Shown: piece after piece, positions 1 to 7,898 of the stretch
Position numbering within the stretch: the first letter of the stretch is position 1
Layout of the letters: each line of letters starts with the position of its first letter
Origin: Eubacteriales bacterium
Lineage (GTDB): Bacteria > Bacillota > Clostridia > Acetivibrionales > STF1-152
DNA length: 11,395 nt
Assembly (NCBI GenBank): GCA_028703215.1
Contig: JAQVNH010000015.1
Coordinates: forward strand, 1 to 11,395
Direction: 5' to 3'
The notes under the pieces: model-generated
Database searches by the model: none
What the model was told of the DNA's origin: nothing
Seen by the model: only the letters and a program-made list of their open reading frames with translations
Translations under genes and position numbers: made by a program

Positions 1-1
1 T

Positions 2-3000
2 AAAGACGTAGGTCTCGGGATGCATACAATAAAGATAATCAGGGAAGGAGCCATTGAACACTACGGCGAAATGGAAGTCCATCATACAGGTATGCATGAT
101 ATTTCAATACTTAAAGCCGAAAGGGACGAACTTGGCATAAATCGCATATGGTCAAAGTATTCAGACTCAAACAGCGCAACCGACAGCACCTTCATTTATA
201 CTTATATATCTGATCAATCAATGGAAACGAGGTTTTACATTGATGCTAACTGGGCTGATACAGACATAGGCTATTATCAGATCAAAAAAGGCGATTACGT
301 GCGCAGCAATTTTTCCGGAGAGCCGTGGTTCGATTTTAGTCCGCTGGACTTATATCCAGGGGAAAGGCTGCTTGTAAGGGCTGTTTCACGTTACGGAAAC
401 GCCTCACCTTGGGTTGATGCAAAACTTGCGACTATCGATCCTGAACCGGGAACGCCGATAGAATACAGGTATGTTGACGGGAAGCTTGTGGCAGAAAGCT
501 TTGGGTCAATGGGCAATTTTTCAGCAGGTGAGAACAAGGAAATTAGTCAGATGCCTTTCCTTGAACACGGTGAGATTGTGGGTTTCCCGGAATCAGGACT
601 TGACATCTTCAAATCGACTTTCAGGCAAACGCCCGAGACTTTGGAATTGTTATTCAACCTCAGTGCAGAGGGCTCATACGGAGAAAGTAAGAAGAAAAAA
701 AAGATGGTTACTGTCGGCTGGGGAGTCGACACCGAGATCGAAGGCAGTTTCAGGCTGATTTATAACAAGCTTACGGGCAGCTGGGTATACAGTACAGGCG
801 AAGTGACAATGACAGGCAATTTGTACGTATACAGAACAAAGGGCTACGTCGTGCCGGTCATCGATACGGGAGCGGAGCTCACTCTTACTGCCGGCGCTAT
901 AATAGGAAACACGATTTATATTGATAAAAGGCCAGAAGCCAAATACGATTACAGCGGGATCATAAGAGTCGAACCTTATGTAACAGTTGATGTTTATGGG
1001 GGAATTAAAGGCTTTAACATAGAGGGGCTGGTGGACGGCCGTATAAAGACCCAACTGCATATTCCTACCGGATACATACAGGTGGATCCTTCAATTACCG
1101 GATGGATAAAGGCAACTGTTTTTGGAATAAGAAAGACAGTTTTTGATGCTGCCGCGAGTACGACCTGGAATAATGGGGGGGAAAGAATTACCGGGCTCAA
1201 ATACTCAAAATCCATGTTCGCAGCTATGGAGTCCGATGATGGAGCGGAGTTGATCCCGAGAAACTATCTGGGCGAGGGCTCGTATTGGGCGGCAGGGGAA
1301 TCAGGAGGAATGGATGCCGCATCGAAGCAGATCTTAACCGGCAAGGCATTGACTGCCAGTTTGGGAGGAATGGCCGGATTGTTCTCTTTGGAGGATCTTG
1401 CCGGACCCGCTGTTCAGTTAATGAAGACTAATGTATATCCATATTCGGATGTTAAGCTTGTGAAGAGCGGGAATGAGCTTTGGATGATTTGGGCGGACGA
1501 CAACCCTGAACGCAGCGATGTCAACCGCAGCCAGATGCATTACTCAGTACTCAGGGGAGGAGCATGGTCCGCACCTCAGAAGCTGAACAATGACGGGACC
1601 GCTGACTTTAGCCCGGTCGCAGCCGGGGCGGGTGACGGAATGCTTGTTGCCTGGCAGAACTTCAAACGAGTTTTGACCGACGAGGATGTTTCATTTGAAA
1701 GCATAATTAAGCACTCAGAGATAAGCGTTTCTGATGGTATATACTCCGGAACCGGAGAGTTTAATTCCGTTACGCTATCCGATGACGAGCTTTACGACCA
1801 CACTCCATGCATCGCAGCCCAAAATGAGAACAACGGGCTCCTGGTTTGGACGAAATCTCAGAGCTTTGGTTTAACAGACAAAGGTGCAGGCAGCAATCAG
1901 CTTGTGTACTCGACCTGGAATGGCAGCACTTGGAGTGAAGCCGCAGCGCTGCAGGATAATTTGCCGAATATAATCAATTCGAGCTTGTATTTCGGCAATG
2001 GCCAATACCTGCTCCTATACTCTCTTGATGAAGACAATGACGCGTCCACCACGAATGATTGGGAGCTTTATGCAAGGATTTTCGATATAGCCGCAAATTC
2101 ATGGGGAGAGGCTGTCCGAATAACGAATAATGATGTTCCGGACGCATATGCCAAAGCTGTTTTCAGTAAGGGAGATTGGTTTATGGCCTGGAGCCGGGAG
2201 GAGCAATTTGTGTATCAGCAAGGACTAACGGGCGAGACTGAAACGGCCGATGCGCTTTCCCGAGTATCAAGCAATTATTCGATCACAGCAAAAGACGGAG
2301 AAGAGCCCCTGATAGCCCTTGTTTTTCCGCAAACAGATGAAAACCTTAAAAGACATCTTGCCGCTCTGTTCTTCGATGTTGAAAACAAGGTTTGGAGTAG
2401 TGAAGCATATCTAACAGATGATCTGGGGTACATAAGATCTATAAGCTCTGTCTTTACGAGTGAAGGGAAATTGAATACTGCATTTGCCGCAGCGGAAATA
2501 ATTACTGAGGCAAGAGACGGCGCAGAGTACAGAACCCCCGGGGACAAGGTTGATATAAATCTGGCGACCTATACTCCCCGGCGCGACCTGGAGATTTCCG
2601 AAACTGATGGGATTGAACTGAGCGCAAAGATACCCTTCCCGGGCACTGCTGTAAAGATATACGGCACAATCAGCAATAAAGGCGATTTTGCTGAAAATGC
2701 GAGACTGATCATTTACGACGGAACGCCCGAAAACGGAGTTAAAATCGGTGAAATTACAACTGAAAACCCCATACCGGCGCATTCGGATATAACCCTTGAA
2801 ATAGAATGGATTTTGGAGGACACCGCAAGAACGGCCTATAGCCTGCATGCAGCAGTAATTCCCGGAGAGGGCGTTACAGAGATTGACCGGAATAATAATT
2901 CTGCGAGCCTTGAAGTATACCTGCATGATATTTCTGTCGAAGAGGTTAATTGGAACGGACTGACGGGGAATGATTACTTAGTGACACCGCTTCTGTGCAA

Positions 3001-4624
3001 CAGGGGTTCAGCAACACTTAAGGATATTGTGGTAATTCTTGAGCATCAAGGCGCGGCAATAGCATCCTCAACAATTGAAACCTTAAGCCCCGGCGATTTC
3101 GCCGACCTGGATTTCCTGATATCGTCTGCCGGATTGACTGCAGATATTAACGGACGCTATCAGCTGAAGATAAGAGCTGTAACTCCGATAGGAATATCGG
3201 AATATTCATTGGAAAATAACATGCAGGAATTAGAAATATACCCGGTTTCAATTTCCGTTGCATCTATGAATATCGCAAACGGAGATAAAAATGTCGGAGT
3301 TAACGAGGTCATAACGCTGACCTTCAGCAGACCCGTCTCGGAAGGTTCTGAATACGGCAAGATAACGCTCACCGATCATTTTCTTAACAAAGTTGAGTTT
3401 ACAAAAGCAATTGAAGGCAGAATACTTACTATAACGCCTTCACAGCCACTGGCAAACGGTACGCTTTATAAGCTCAGCCTTCCCTCCGGAGCAGTGGCGG
3501 ATACCTTCGGCTATGTGCTGAAGAATAACTATGAAACGAGTTTTGAAACCGTCTCAGGAAGTCCTTCGGTTATATTTACTGATCCGTGGGACGAGGGGGA
3601 TGAGATCGATTCTGATTCTGATATTAGGATAAAATACAGTGAGCTGATCATTGCGGGCCCTGCATATGGCAATATTTATCTTGCCTCGATCTCCGGTGAT
3701 CAGGAATCAAGGATTTCCGCAACAAGCAGGCTGGACGGCGAATGGCTGACAATTTCTCCTTCGAGCGAACTGGCGAATGAGACAAAATACAAGGTTGTTG
3801 TGCCAAAAGGCTCTGTGAAGGACGACAACAATGATTTACAAACAAATGACTATACATTCAGCTTTACTACAGGCTTGACCGCAGGCGAGAGCGGCGAAGC
3901 GGCAGAAGCAGACTTGACAGCTTACAATGCAGCATTAGCGGCAGTAGCAGAAGCTGATTACACTGCAGAGAGTTGGGCAAGCTATCAGGCAGTAGTAGAT
4001 GCAAATACAGTCACAACGGCAAACAGCCAGGCAGAAGTGGATGCGGCAACATCGGCTATTACAGCGGCACAAGCTGATCTGGCCACTCCTGCAGTCAATT
4101 CTTTCGAAGACATTAAGAAAGATGATTATTACTACGACGCAGTCTTGTGGGCAATAGAAAATGGCATTACAAACGGCACTTCCAAAACCACCTTCTCTCC
4201 TGAAATAGCCTGCACCCGCGCGCATATGGTGACCTTCCTCTGGCGTGCCGCAGGTACTCCCGAACCGACAAGCAATGTTTGCCGCTTCACTGATGTGGAT
4301 TTGGACAGCTATTACGGAAAGGCGCTTCTTTGGGCAATAGAAAATGGAATTACAAACGGCACTTCCAAAACAACCTTCTCACCCGATGCTACGGTAACCC
4401 GCGCGCAGGCCGGAACCTTTATTTATCGATTTGCAAAAGCCGGCTCGCAGGGCGGCATAAACAACTTTGCCGATGTTGCCGATGATGCCTACTATGCTGA
4501 TGCAATCCAGTGGGCTGTGGGAAACGGAATTACCGTTGGTATTACCCCAACGACCTTCTCGCCCGAAACCGGTTGTATACGAGGGGAAATTATAACTTTC
4601 CTGTATCGTTACTTTACAAACTAA
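2..4624 (+). CDS. Large modular SLH-domain surface protein, 5'-truncated by the window edge
   Basis: The reading frame is open from base 2, and no ribosome binding site precedes the first ATG at 20. No signal peptide follows it either, so the true start lies upstream. Residues below are counted from the Met at 20. Residues 1-460 are beta-rich and unassigned, with a Lys run at 224-228. Residues about 468-850 carry repeated blade-like motifs (GGAWSAPQKL, WNGSTWSEAAAL, AANSWGEAVRI, ENKVWSSEAYL), which suggests a beta-propeller. Two CARDB-like domains follow (about 853-969 and 970-1075), then two SbsA/Big_5-like Ig domains (about 1078-1177 and 1180-1285) and a FIVAR-like helical spacer (about 1298-1355). 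Three SLH domains (about 1361-1534) end the protein. By family knowledge SLH domains bind secondary cell-wall polymer, so this is an exported, wall-attached protein. The canonical ITRAE motif is altered to TRAH, TRAQ and IRGE. Its ligand or enzymatic role is unknown; adhesion or substrate binding is a guess. Stop TAA at 4622. Confidence 0.92.
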   Translation, partial: KDVGLGMHTIKIIREGAIEHYGEMEVHHTGMHDISILKAERDELGINRIWSKYSDSNSATDSTFIYTYISDQSMETRFYIDANWADTDIGYYQIKKGDYVRSNFSGEPWFDFSPLDLYPGERLLVRAVSRYGNASPWVDAKLATIDPEPGTPIEYRYVDGKLVAESFGSMGNFSAGENKEISQMPFLEHGEIVGFPESGLDIFKSTFRQTPETLELLFNLSAEGSYGESKKKKKMVTVGWGVDTEIEGSFRLIYNKLTGSWVYSTGEVTMTGNLYVYRTKGYVVPVIDTGAELTLTAGAIIGNTIYIDKRPEAKYDYSGIIRVEPYVTVDVYGGIKGFNIEGLVDGRIKTQLHIPTGYIQVDPSITGWIKATVFGIRKTVFDAAASTTWNNGGERITGLKYSKSMFAAMESDDGAELIPRNYLGEGSYWAAGESGGMDAASKQILTGKALTASLGGMAGLFSLEDLAGPAVQLMKTNVYPYSDVKLVKSGNELWMIWADDNPERSDVNRSQMHYSVLRGGAWSAPQKLNNDGTADFSPVAAGAGDGMLVAWQNFKRVLTDEDVSFESIIKHSEISVSDGIYSGTGEFNSVTLSDDELYDHTPCIAAQNENNGLLVWTKSQSFGLTDKGAGSNQLVYSTWNGSTWSEAAALQDNLPNIINSSLYFGNGQYLLLYSLDEDNDASTTNDWELYARIFDIAANSWGEAVRITNNDVPDAYAKAVFSKGDWFMAWSREEQFVYQQGLTGETETADALSRVSSNYSITAKDGEEPLIALVFPQTDENLKRHLAALFFDVENKVWSSEAYLTDDLGYIRSISSVFTSEGKLNTAFAAAEIITEARDGAEYRTPGDKVDINLATYTPRRDLEISETDGIELSAKIPFPGTAVKIYGTISNKGDFAENARLIIYDGTPENGVKIGEITTENPIPAHSDITLEIEWILEDTARTAYSLHAAVIPGEGVTEIDRNNNSASLEVYLHDISVEEVNWNGLTGNDYLVTPLLCNRGSATLKDIVVILEHQGAAIASSTIETLSPGDFADLDFLISSAGLTADINGRYQLKIRAVTPIGISEYSLENNMQELEIYPVSISVASMNIANGDKNVGVNEVITLTFSRPVSEGSEYGKITLTDHFLNKVEFTKAIEGRILTITPSQPLANGTLYKLSLPSGAVADTFGYVLKNNYETSFETVSGSPSVIFTDPWDEGDEIDSDSDIRIKYSELIIAGPAYGNIYLASISGDQESRISATSRLDGEWLTISPSSELANETKYKVVVPKGSVKDDNNDLQTNDYTFSFTTGLTAGESGEAAEADLTAYNAALAAVAEADYTAESWASYQAVVDANTVTTANSQAEVDAATSAITAAQADLATPAVNSFEDIKKDDYYYDAVLWAIENGITNGTSKTTFSPEIACTRAHMVTFLWRAAGTPEPTSNVCRFTDVDLDSYYGKALLWAIENGITNGTSKTTFSPDATVTRAQAGTFIYRFAKAGSQGGINNFADVADDAYYADAIQWAVGNGITVGITPTTFSPETGCIRGEIITFLYRYFTN
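4148..4384 (+). repeat. Duplicated segment within the first two SLH domains
   Basis: A segment of about 54 bases at 4148-4201 recurs at 4331-4384, 183 bases (61 codons) later, with four differences that I can see, three of them at third codon positions and silent. It encodes WAIENGITNGTSKTTFSP in both SLH1 and SLH2. SLH3 (around 4511-4565) is clearly diverged at both protein and DNA level. Near identity in DNA between SLH1 and SLH2 indicates a recent duplication or gene conversion within the gene. Confidence 0.85.
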
Positions 4625-4648
4625 TTAATTATAATGAGTTATGGAAAC

Positions 4649-4671
4649 TTGACCAGGTAGAAATCTGGCAA
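4649..4671. other. Weak hairpin between convergent genes
   Basis: The 53-base gap between the convergent stop codons contains an inverted repeat. TTG-A-CCAG pairs with CTGG-CAA, giving seven base pairs with one bulged A and an eight-base loop. Neither strand has a run of T after it, so it is not a clear intrinsic terminator. It is the only candidate for ending either the surface-protein transcript or the opposing flavin-oxidoreductase transcript. Confidence 0.25.
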
Positions 4672-4677
4672 TGAGAA

Positions 4678-5745
4678 TCAGGAAATATCATTGTATTCTT
4701 TGATCAAAGCTTTAAATACTTCCTTGACCGAAGTGATCCCGGTTGCCCGATATGCGTTTTGTCCTGCAAATGCATAACCGCATTTCATGTTGCCGTTTTT
4801 GGCATTTGTCAGCGCAAGAGCGATACAATAAGGGCTGTTTTTATAATCACAGGTCAGAAGGCAATGATAAGGACATTTGTAGGGCTTTTTTTCTCCCGCG
4901 TTGCTGCTCCTGATAAAATCATTGATGATGGCACGTCCCGGCATGCCGACGGGACTATTTATAATGCCTATATTTTCTTCCTTTGCATCGATATAGCATT
5001 GCTTGAACGCGGGGGAAGCATCGCATTCATTTGTTGTCACGAAACGCGTCGCCATTTGAACGCCGGAAGCGCCCAAATCCAGAAATTTTCTGATATCCGC
5101 ACCTGTATAGATCCCCCCTGCGGCAATCACGGGAATCGGTGTTCCGCGTTCTTGCGTTAATACGGCAGCTTCTTGGATGACATCTTTAGTTATGTTTTCC
5201 AAAGAGTAAGCAGGGTCATCGATCTGTTCAAGTTTAAAGCCAAGATGTCCGCCTGCTTTTGGACCTTCAACTACGATGGCATCCGGCAATCGATTATACC
5301 GTTGCAGCCATCTTTGGCATATTACTCTGGCAGCTTTGCCCGAAGAGACAATGGGAACGATTTTGGTGTGAATGGTATTAAGTAAGTACTTGGGTAAATC
5401 CAAAGGCAAGCCGGCACCCGCAAAAATAATATCGATGCCTTCTTCGACGGCAGCCTTAACCATATCTGCAAAGTTAGACATCGCAACCATTATGTTTACG
5501 CCCAGGATGCCGTCAGTCTGCCGGCGTGCTGAACGAATTTGATTTTTCAAAGCCCGAATATTGGCTTGAAAAAAATTCGTATAGAAGTCAGGTTCCATCA
5601 TGCCGATACCCGCTGCTGAAATAACGCCTATTCCGCCTTGATTTGCAACGGCTGAAGAAAGACCGGATAATGATATGCCTACGCCCATTCCGCCTTGTAT
5701 GACAGGAAGCCTTGCTATTAAATTGCCTATTTTAAGCGTTTTCAT
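4678..5745 (-). CDS. Nitronate monooxygenase-like NAD(P)H/FMN-dependent oxidoreductase
   Basis: A 355-residue TIM-barrel flavoprotein of the nitronate monooxygenase (2-nitropropane dioxygenase)/FabK-like superfamily. Members use FMN; nitronate monooxygenases oxidise alkyl nitronates, but many relatives have unknown substrates. Visible motifs are the N-terminal PVIQGGMGVGIS (14-25), EGPKAGGHLGF (160-170) with the family's catalytic His at 167, and the FMN-phosphate segment GGI...LGASGVQMATRF (210-235). The C-terminus has a cysteine cluster (C291, C295, C299, C307, C322) and the AFAGQNAYR segment (325-333), which I recall from clostridial members. The ATG at 5745 is chosen because GGGAGAAAAGG lies just upstream. 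An in-frame GTG at 5805 lies inside the predicted promoter, before the likely transcription start, so it is unlikely to be used. The exact substrate cannot be read from sequence; FabK-type enoyl reductase is less likely given the isolated context away from fatty-acid genes. Confidence 0.9.
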   Translation of the reverse strand: MKTLKIGNLIARLPVIQGGMGVGISLSGLSSAVANQGGIGVISAAGIGMMEPDFYTNFFQANIRALKNQIRSARRQTDGILGVNIMVAMSNFADMVKAAVEEGIDIIFAGAGLPLDLPKYLLNTIHTKIVPIVSSGKAARVICQRWLQRYNRLPDAIVVEGPKAGGHLGFKLEQIDDPAYSLENITKDVIQEAAVLTQERGTPIPVIAAGGIYTGADIRKFLDLGASGVQMATRFVTTNECDASPAFKQCYIDAKEENIGIINSPVGMPGRAIINDFIRSSNAGEKKPYKCPYHCLLTCDYKNSPYCIALALTNAKNGNMKCGYAFAGQNAYRATGITSVKEVFKALIKEYNDIS

Positions 5746-5795
5746 ATACCTTTTCTCCCGGCTATTCAAAAAATTACTTTGCTGCTGATTTGTAA

Positions 5796-5824
5796 ATGCT
5801 AACACGCTTTATAAAAATAGTCAA
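5796..5824 (-). promoter_or_regulatory. SigA-like promoter of the nitronate monooxygenase gene
   Basis: On the minus strand TTGACT (5824-5819) is followed by a 17-base spacer and TAGCAT (5801-5796). The spacer ends in TGT, giving an extended -10 (TGn). Transcription would start near 5789, leaving a leader of about 44 bases before the ATG at 5745. The promoter lies in the 112-base gap after the nitroreductase stop, so this gene can be transcribed on its own. Confidence 0.65.
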
Positions 5825-5857
5825 TTTTTATTAAGCTTTCCTGTATTGATTGTCTTC

Positions 5858-6370
5858 CTATAGCTCGGCTGCTGTTTCATACTTTGACTTTCTCTTCACA
5901 TGATTGGAAGATGGTTCCGATTCTTTTGTGGCATATCCGATCGGGAGCAGGCAATAGGGTTCCAAGCCGTCCGGAAGATCAAACTCAAGTTTTACTTTTT
6001 CTGTATCGAAATAGCATACCCATGTTGTGCCGAGCCCCAATTCTGCGGCTTGAAGCATCATATGCGTTGCGACGATACTGCAGTCCATCTCTGTGCTGTT
6101 TCTCCCGTTGAATGTATTGACCCAGCCATCAGCTGGCTTCCCGCAGACAAGCAGTATTTCGGGGGCGTTGAATGCGTAGCGTGTGATCCCTCTGATAGTT
6201 TCTATTGCCGCAGCGCTTTTGATTTCGTATATAAAATATGGCTGTAAATTCCTAGCTGTCGGTGCTGCGCGTCCCGCTTCAAGAACCTTTTCGATCTTCC
6301 ATTCTTCAATGGGCTTTTCTTCAAAAGATCTGACAGAATATCTGGTTTTTGATAATTCTAAAAAATCCAT
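5858..6370 (-). CDS. Nitroreductase family FMN oxidoreductase
   Basis: A 170-residue protein of the nitroreductase superfamily, cytoplasmic FMN enzymes, usually homodimers, that reduce nitro groups, quinones or related electrophiles with NAD(P)H. The N-terminal TRYSVRSF (9-16) is the usual FMN-phosphate contact region with R10, S12 and R14. AAPTARNLQPY (35-45) and LGLGTTWVCYF (111-121) are the next family signatures, and the C-terminal tail is rich in Lys and Arg. At 170 residues it is a compact, single-domain member. The ATG at 6370 is preferred because AGGTGAG sits five to six bases upstream; an in-frame ATG at 6418 lacks a good site and would overlap the upstream gene. The gene starts 23 bases after the HTH regulator's stop, which suggests co-transcription. 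The substrate is not determinable; the subgroup could equally act on something other than nitroaromatics. Confidence 0.92.
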   Translation of the reverse strand: MDFLELSKTRYSVRSFEEKPIEEWKIEKVLEAGRAAPTARNLQPYFIYEIKSAAAIETIRGITRYAFNAPEILLVCGKPADGWVNTFNGRNSTEMDCSIVATHMMLQAAELGLGTTWVCYFDTEKVKLEFDLPDGLEPYCLLPIGYATKESEPSSNHVKRKSKYETAAEL

Positions 6371-6373
6371 TTT

Positions 6374-6382
6374 CTCACCTCG
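6374..6382 (-). promoter_or_regulatory. Ribosome binding site deciding the nitroreductase start
   Basis: Reading on the minus strand, GAGGTGAG lies just before AAA and the ATG at 6370. It favours this start over the in-frame ATG at 6418, which lies within the end of the preceding gene and has only a poorly spaced purine stretch. Confidence 0.7.
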
Positions 6383-6393
6383 TTCTTCCTCGG

Positions 6394-7065
6394 TTATTTT
6401 TTGACTACATTGTACCATTCTTCCGCGGTGTCTGCGTTATACCTGTACACATCATAAAACAAAGTCTCGTATTTAATGACCTTTTCGTTATTAAAGAAAG
6501 TGGTTGTCGTCTTTGTCCGGTATAAGGGCGGCATATTGTACCGCGTCACATAGATATAATCGCGAGCATGAAAAATACAAAATGCGAGCAGCAAAACAAG
6601 GAAAGCGGACAATACCGCGGCTATCCTCCTTTTATAAAATAATCTGAATACGGCAACTGAAATGAGCAGCACTCCTATCCATGAATATACTGCCACCCAG
6701 GAGGTGTCGTATCCGAGAAACAATAGCGACAATATGAGTATTATGCCGCCCCAAATAAAAAGTGCGGAGGTAATAAATTTTTTGCCTTTTTCCTTGGATT
6801 CGGTCAGTGTTTTTATAATAGTAACATCAGCTTGCTTTTGGAACTGATCGGGTTTAATAAAATCACCCACAAGAATCTCATTTACTGAAACACCCAACGC
6901 TTCGCTCAGCGGCTCAAGCATTGAAACATCAGGGAAACCCTTTCCTGTCTCCCAGCGCGAAACCGCCTTATCGGTAACACAGAGCTTCTGCGCAAGTTCA
7001 AGTTGTGTCCACTCTTTGTCCTTCCTCAATTTAGAAATAAAGATTCCTGTTTTGATTTGATTCAT
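6394..7065 (-). CDS. XRE-type HTH regulator with three C-terminal membrane segments
   Basis: A 223-residue protein. Residues about 6-62 form a Cro/C1-type helix-turn-helix; the characteristic stretch KLCVTDKAVSRWETGKGFPD (27-46) includes the recognition helix. A short linker leads to three hydrophobic segments at about 98-118, 122-143 and 147-167, followed by a polar tail of about 55 residues that would lie outside the cell if the HTH is cytoplasmic. This predicts a membrane-tethered DNA-binding protein whose outer tail could sense a signal; that role is inference. GAGGG lies seven bases before the ATG at 7065. It is probably the first gene of a unit with the nitroreductase 23 bases downstream, which it may control together with itself. 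HTH proteins with membrane tails are common in Bacillota and mostly uncharacterised, so the target is unknown. No clear promoter was recognised upstream; TTGCGG-16-TATCTT near 7085-7112 is only a weak candidate. Confidence 0.87.
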   Translation of the reverse strand: MNQIKTGIFISKLRKDKEWTQLELAQKLCVTDKAVSRWETGKGFPDVSMLEPLSEALGVSVNEILVGDFIKPDQFQKQADVTIIKTLTESKEKGKKFITSALFIWGGIILILSLLFLGYDTSWVAVYSWIGVLLISVAVFRLFYKRRIAAVLSAFLVLLLAFCIFHARDYIYVTRYNMPPLYRTKTTTTFFNNEKVIKYETLFYDVYRYNADTAEEWYNVVKK

Positions 7066-7226
7066 TTGACTGCCCTCTTTCTTCAGTTTATTAAGATAAG
7101 GATAGTCTGCCTCGCCGCAAAAGTCACCCTATGAACAATAGATATGCACAGGGGCTGTTTTCTTGCCACTTGATAAAACCCTAAAACTGCTTAGTTCTGA
7201 TCAGTTGAGCAATACATATAGAGCAC

Positions 7227-7883
7227 TCAAACTGCCGAGCCGCTGTCAGACGACCAATACTTCAGGCAAAGTAATTTTCCTGCTGCGAGATATATTTCCA
7301 CTCTCTTTTGGGTAAATTCATTGCGCAAAGCCCGGCTGCTGCCAAACGGCAGGAGAAGACCCTCTGTTTCAAATTTAGCGCCGCGGATTGTCAACTCTTC
7401 GACTGATGAGGATAGTGGAAGGAGGGAGAATTTGTCACCGGTATTTCCTGTCAGAATTTTTGATTGAGAGATGACGCAAGATTCAAATTCACTTGTGATG
7501 ATCCTGATTTTGCGGTCTTTCCCGGCATATCTTGCCATTAACATGTAATTTGCCAGCTCGTGATCAAATTCGCCGCCATCCGCTCCCGCAATAGTGATAT
7601 CATTTGCACGGCGATCCAATACCTGTTCGATTGCGAACTCCAGATCAGTGAAATCTTTCTCGACAGGCAGGCGGACAACAGTGATTCCTCTGTCCTTATA
7701 GATTTTTAAAATATCAGCGGAGAGCGAATCGAAATCTCCGACTATAAGATCAGGTTTTATACCTAAATGTAGGGCGTGCTCAGCGCCGCCGTCGGCACAT
7801 ACGATATAATCCCATACACCTTGCGCCAAATCCCTGGCTTTTCCCCGGGGTTCGTTTCCTGCTGCGATAATCAAAGCTTTCAT
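7227..7883 (-). CDS. thiN: Thiamine pyrophosphokinase
   Basis: A 218-residue cytoplasmic enzyme that transfers pyrophosphate from ATP to thiamine, making thiamine pyrophosphate and AMP. All main family signatures are present in order: CADGGA (29-34), GDFDS (49-53), KDFTD (76-80) and the GADGGEFDHE block (100-109), whose acidic residues bind Mg-nucleotide. The C-terminal beta domain has FSLLPL (152-157) and the GLLLPFGSSRALRNEF segment (175-190) that forms the thiamine site. Length is normal for the bacterial ThiN family. The gene follows thiT after 15 bases; its ribosome site AAGGA sits in that gap, ten bases from the ATG, and abuts the thiT stop. It is therefore expected to be co-transcribed with thiT and under the same TPP riboswitch. 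The neighbourhood supports salvage of imported thiamine rather than de novo synthesis. Confidence 0.94.
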   Translation of the reverse strand: MKALIIAAGNEPRGKARDLAQGVWDYIVCADGGAEHALHLGIKPDLIVGDFDSLSADILKIYKDRGITVVRLPVEKDFTDLEFAIEQVLDRRANDITIAGADGGEFDHELANYMLMARYAGKDRKIRIITSEFESCVISQSKILTGNTGDKFSLLPLSSSVEELTIRGAKFETEGLLLPFGSSRALRNEFTQKRVEIYLAAGKLLCLKYWSSDSGSAV

Positions 7884-7898
7884 CGAATACTATTCCTT

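Noticed and set aside
689..703. Run of eight A in a Lys stretch, containing an in-phase A-AAA-AAG slippery heptamer
   Set aside because: It could promote slippage, but the shifted frames end soon and give no sensible protein, and no stimulatory stem is evident just after it. Simple Lys coding explains it.
674..1060. Long open frames on the minus strand within the surface-protein gene (also 2411-2926 and 3935-4225)
   Set aside because: They lie antisense to a clearly recognisable modular protein and have compositions without domain features or ribosome sites; they are shadows.
5803..5805. Upstream in-frame GTG start for the nitronate monooxygenase-like gene
   Set aside because: It lies inside the predicted promoter and before the expected transcription start; the ATG at 5745 has a good ribosome site.
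6416..6418. Upstream in-frame ATG for the nitroreductase
   Set aside because: It overlaps the end of the HTH gene and has no well-spaced ribosome site, whereas the ATG at 6370 does and begins the family's conserved N-terminus.
7185..7206. Possible thiN terminator (AACTG/CAGTT inverted repeat)
   Set aside because: Only five base pairs with a twelve-base loop and only four T after the stem on the minus strand; too weak to call.
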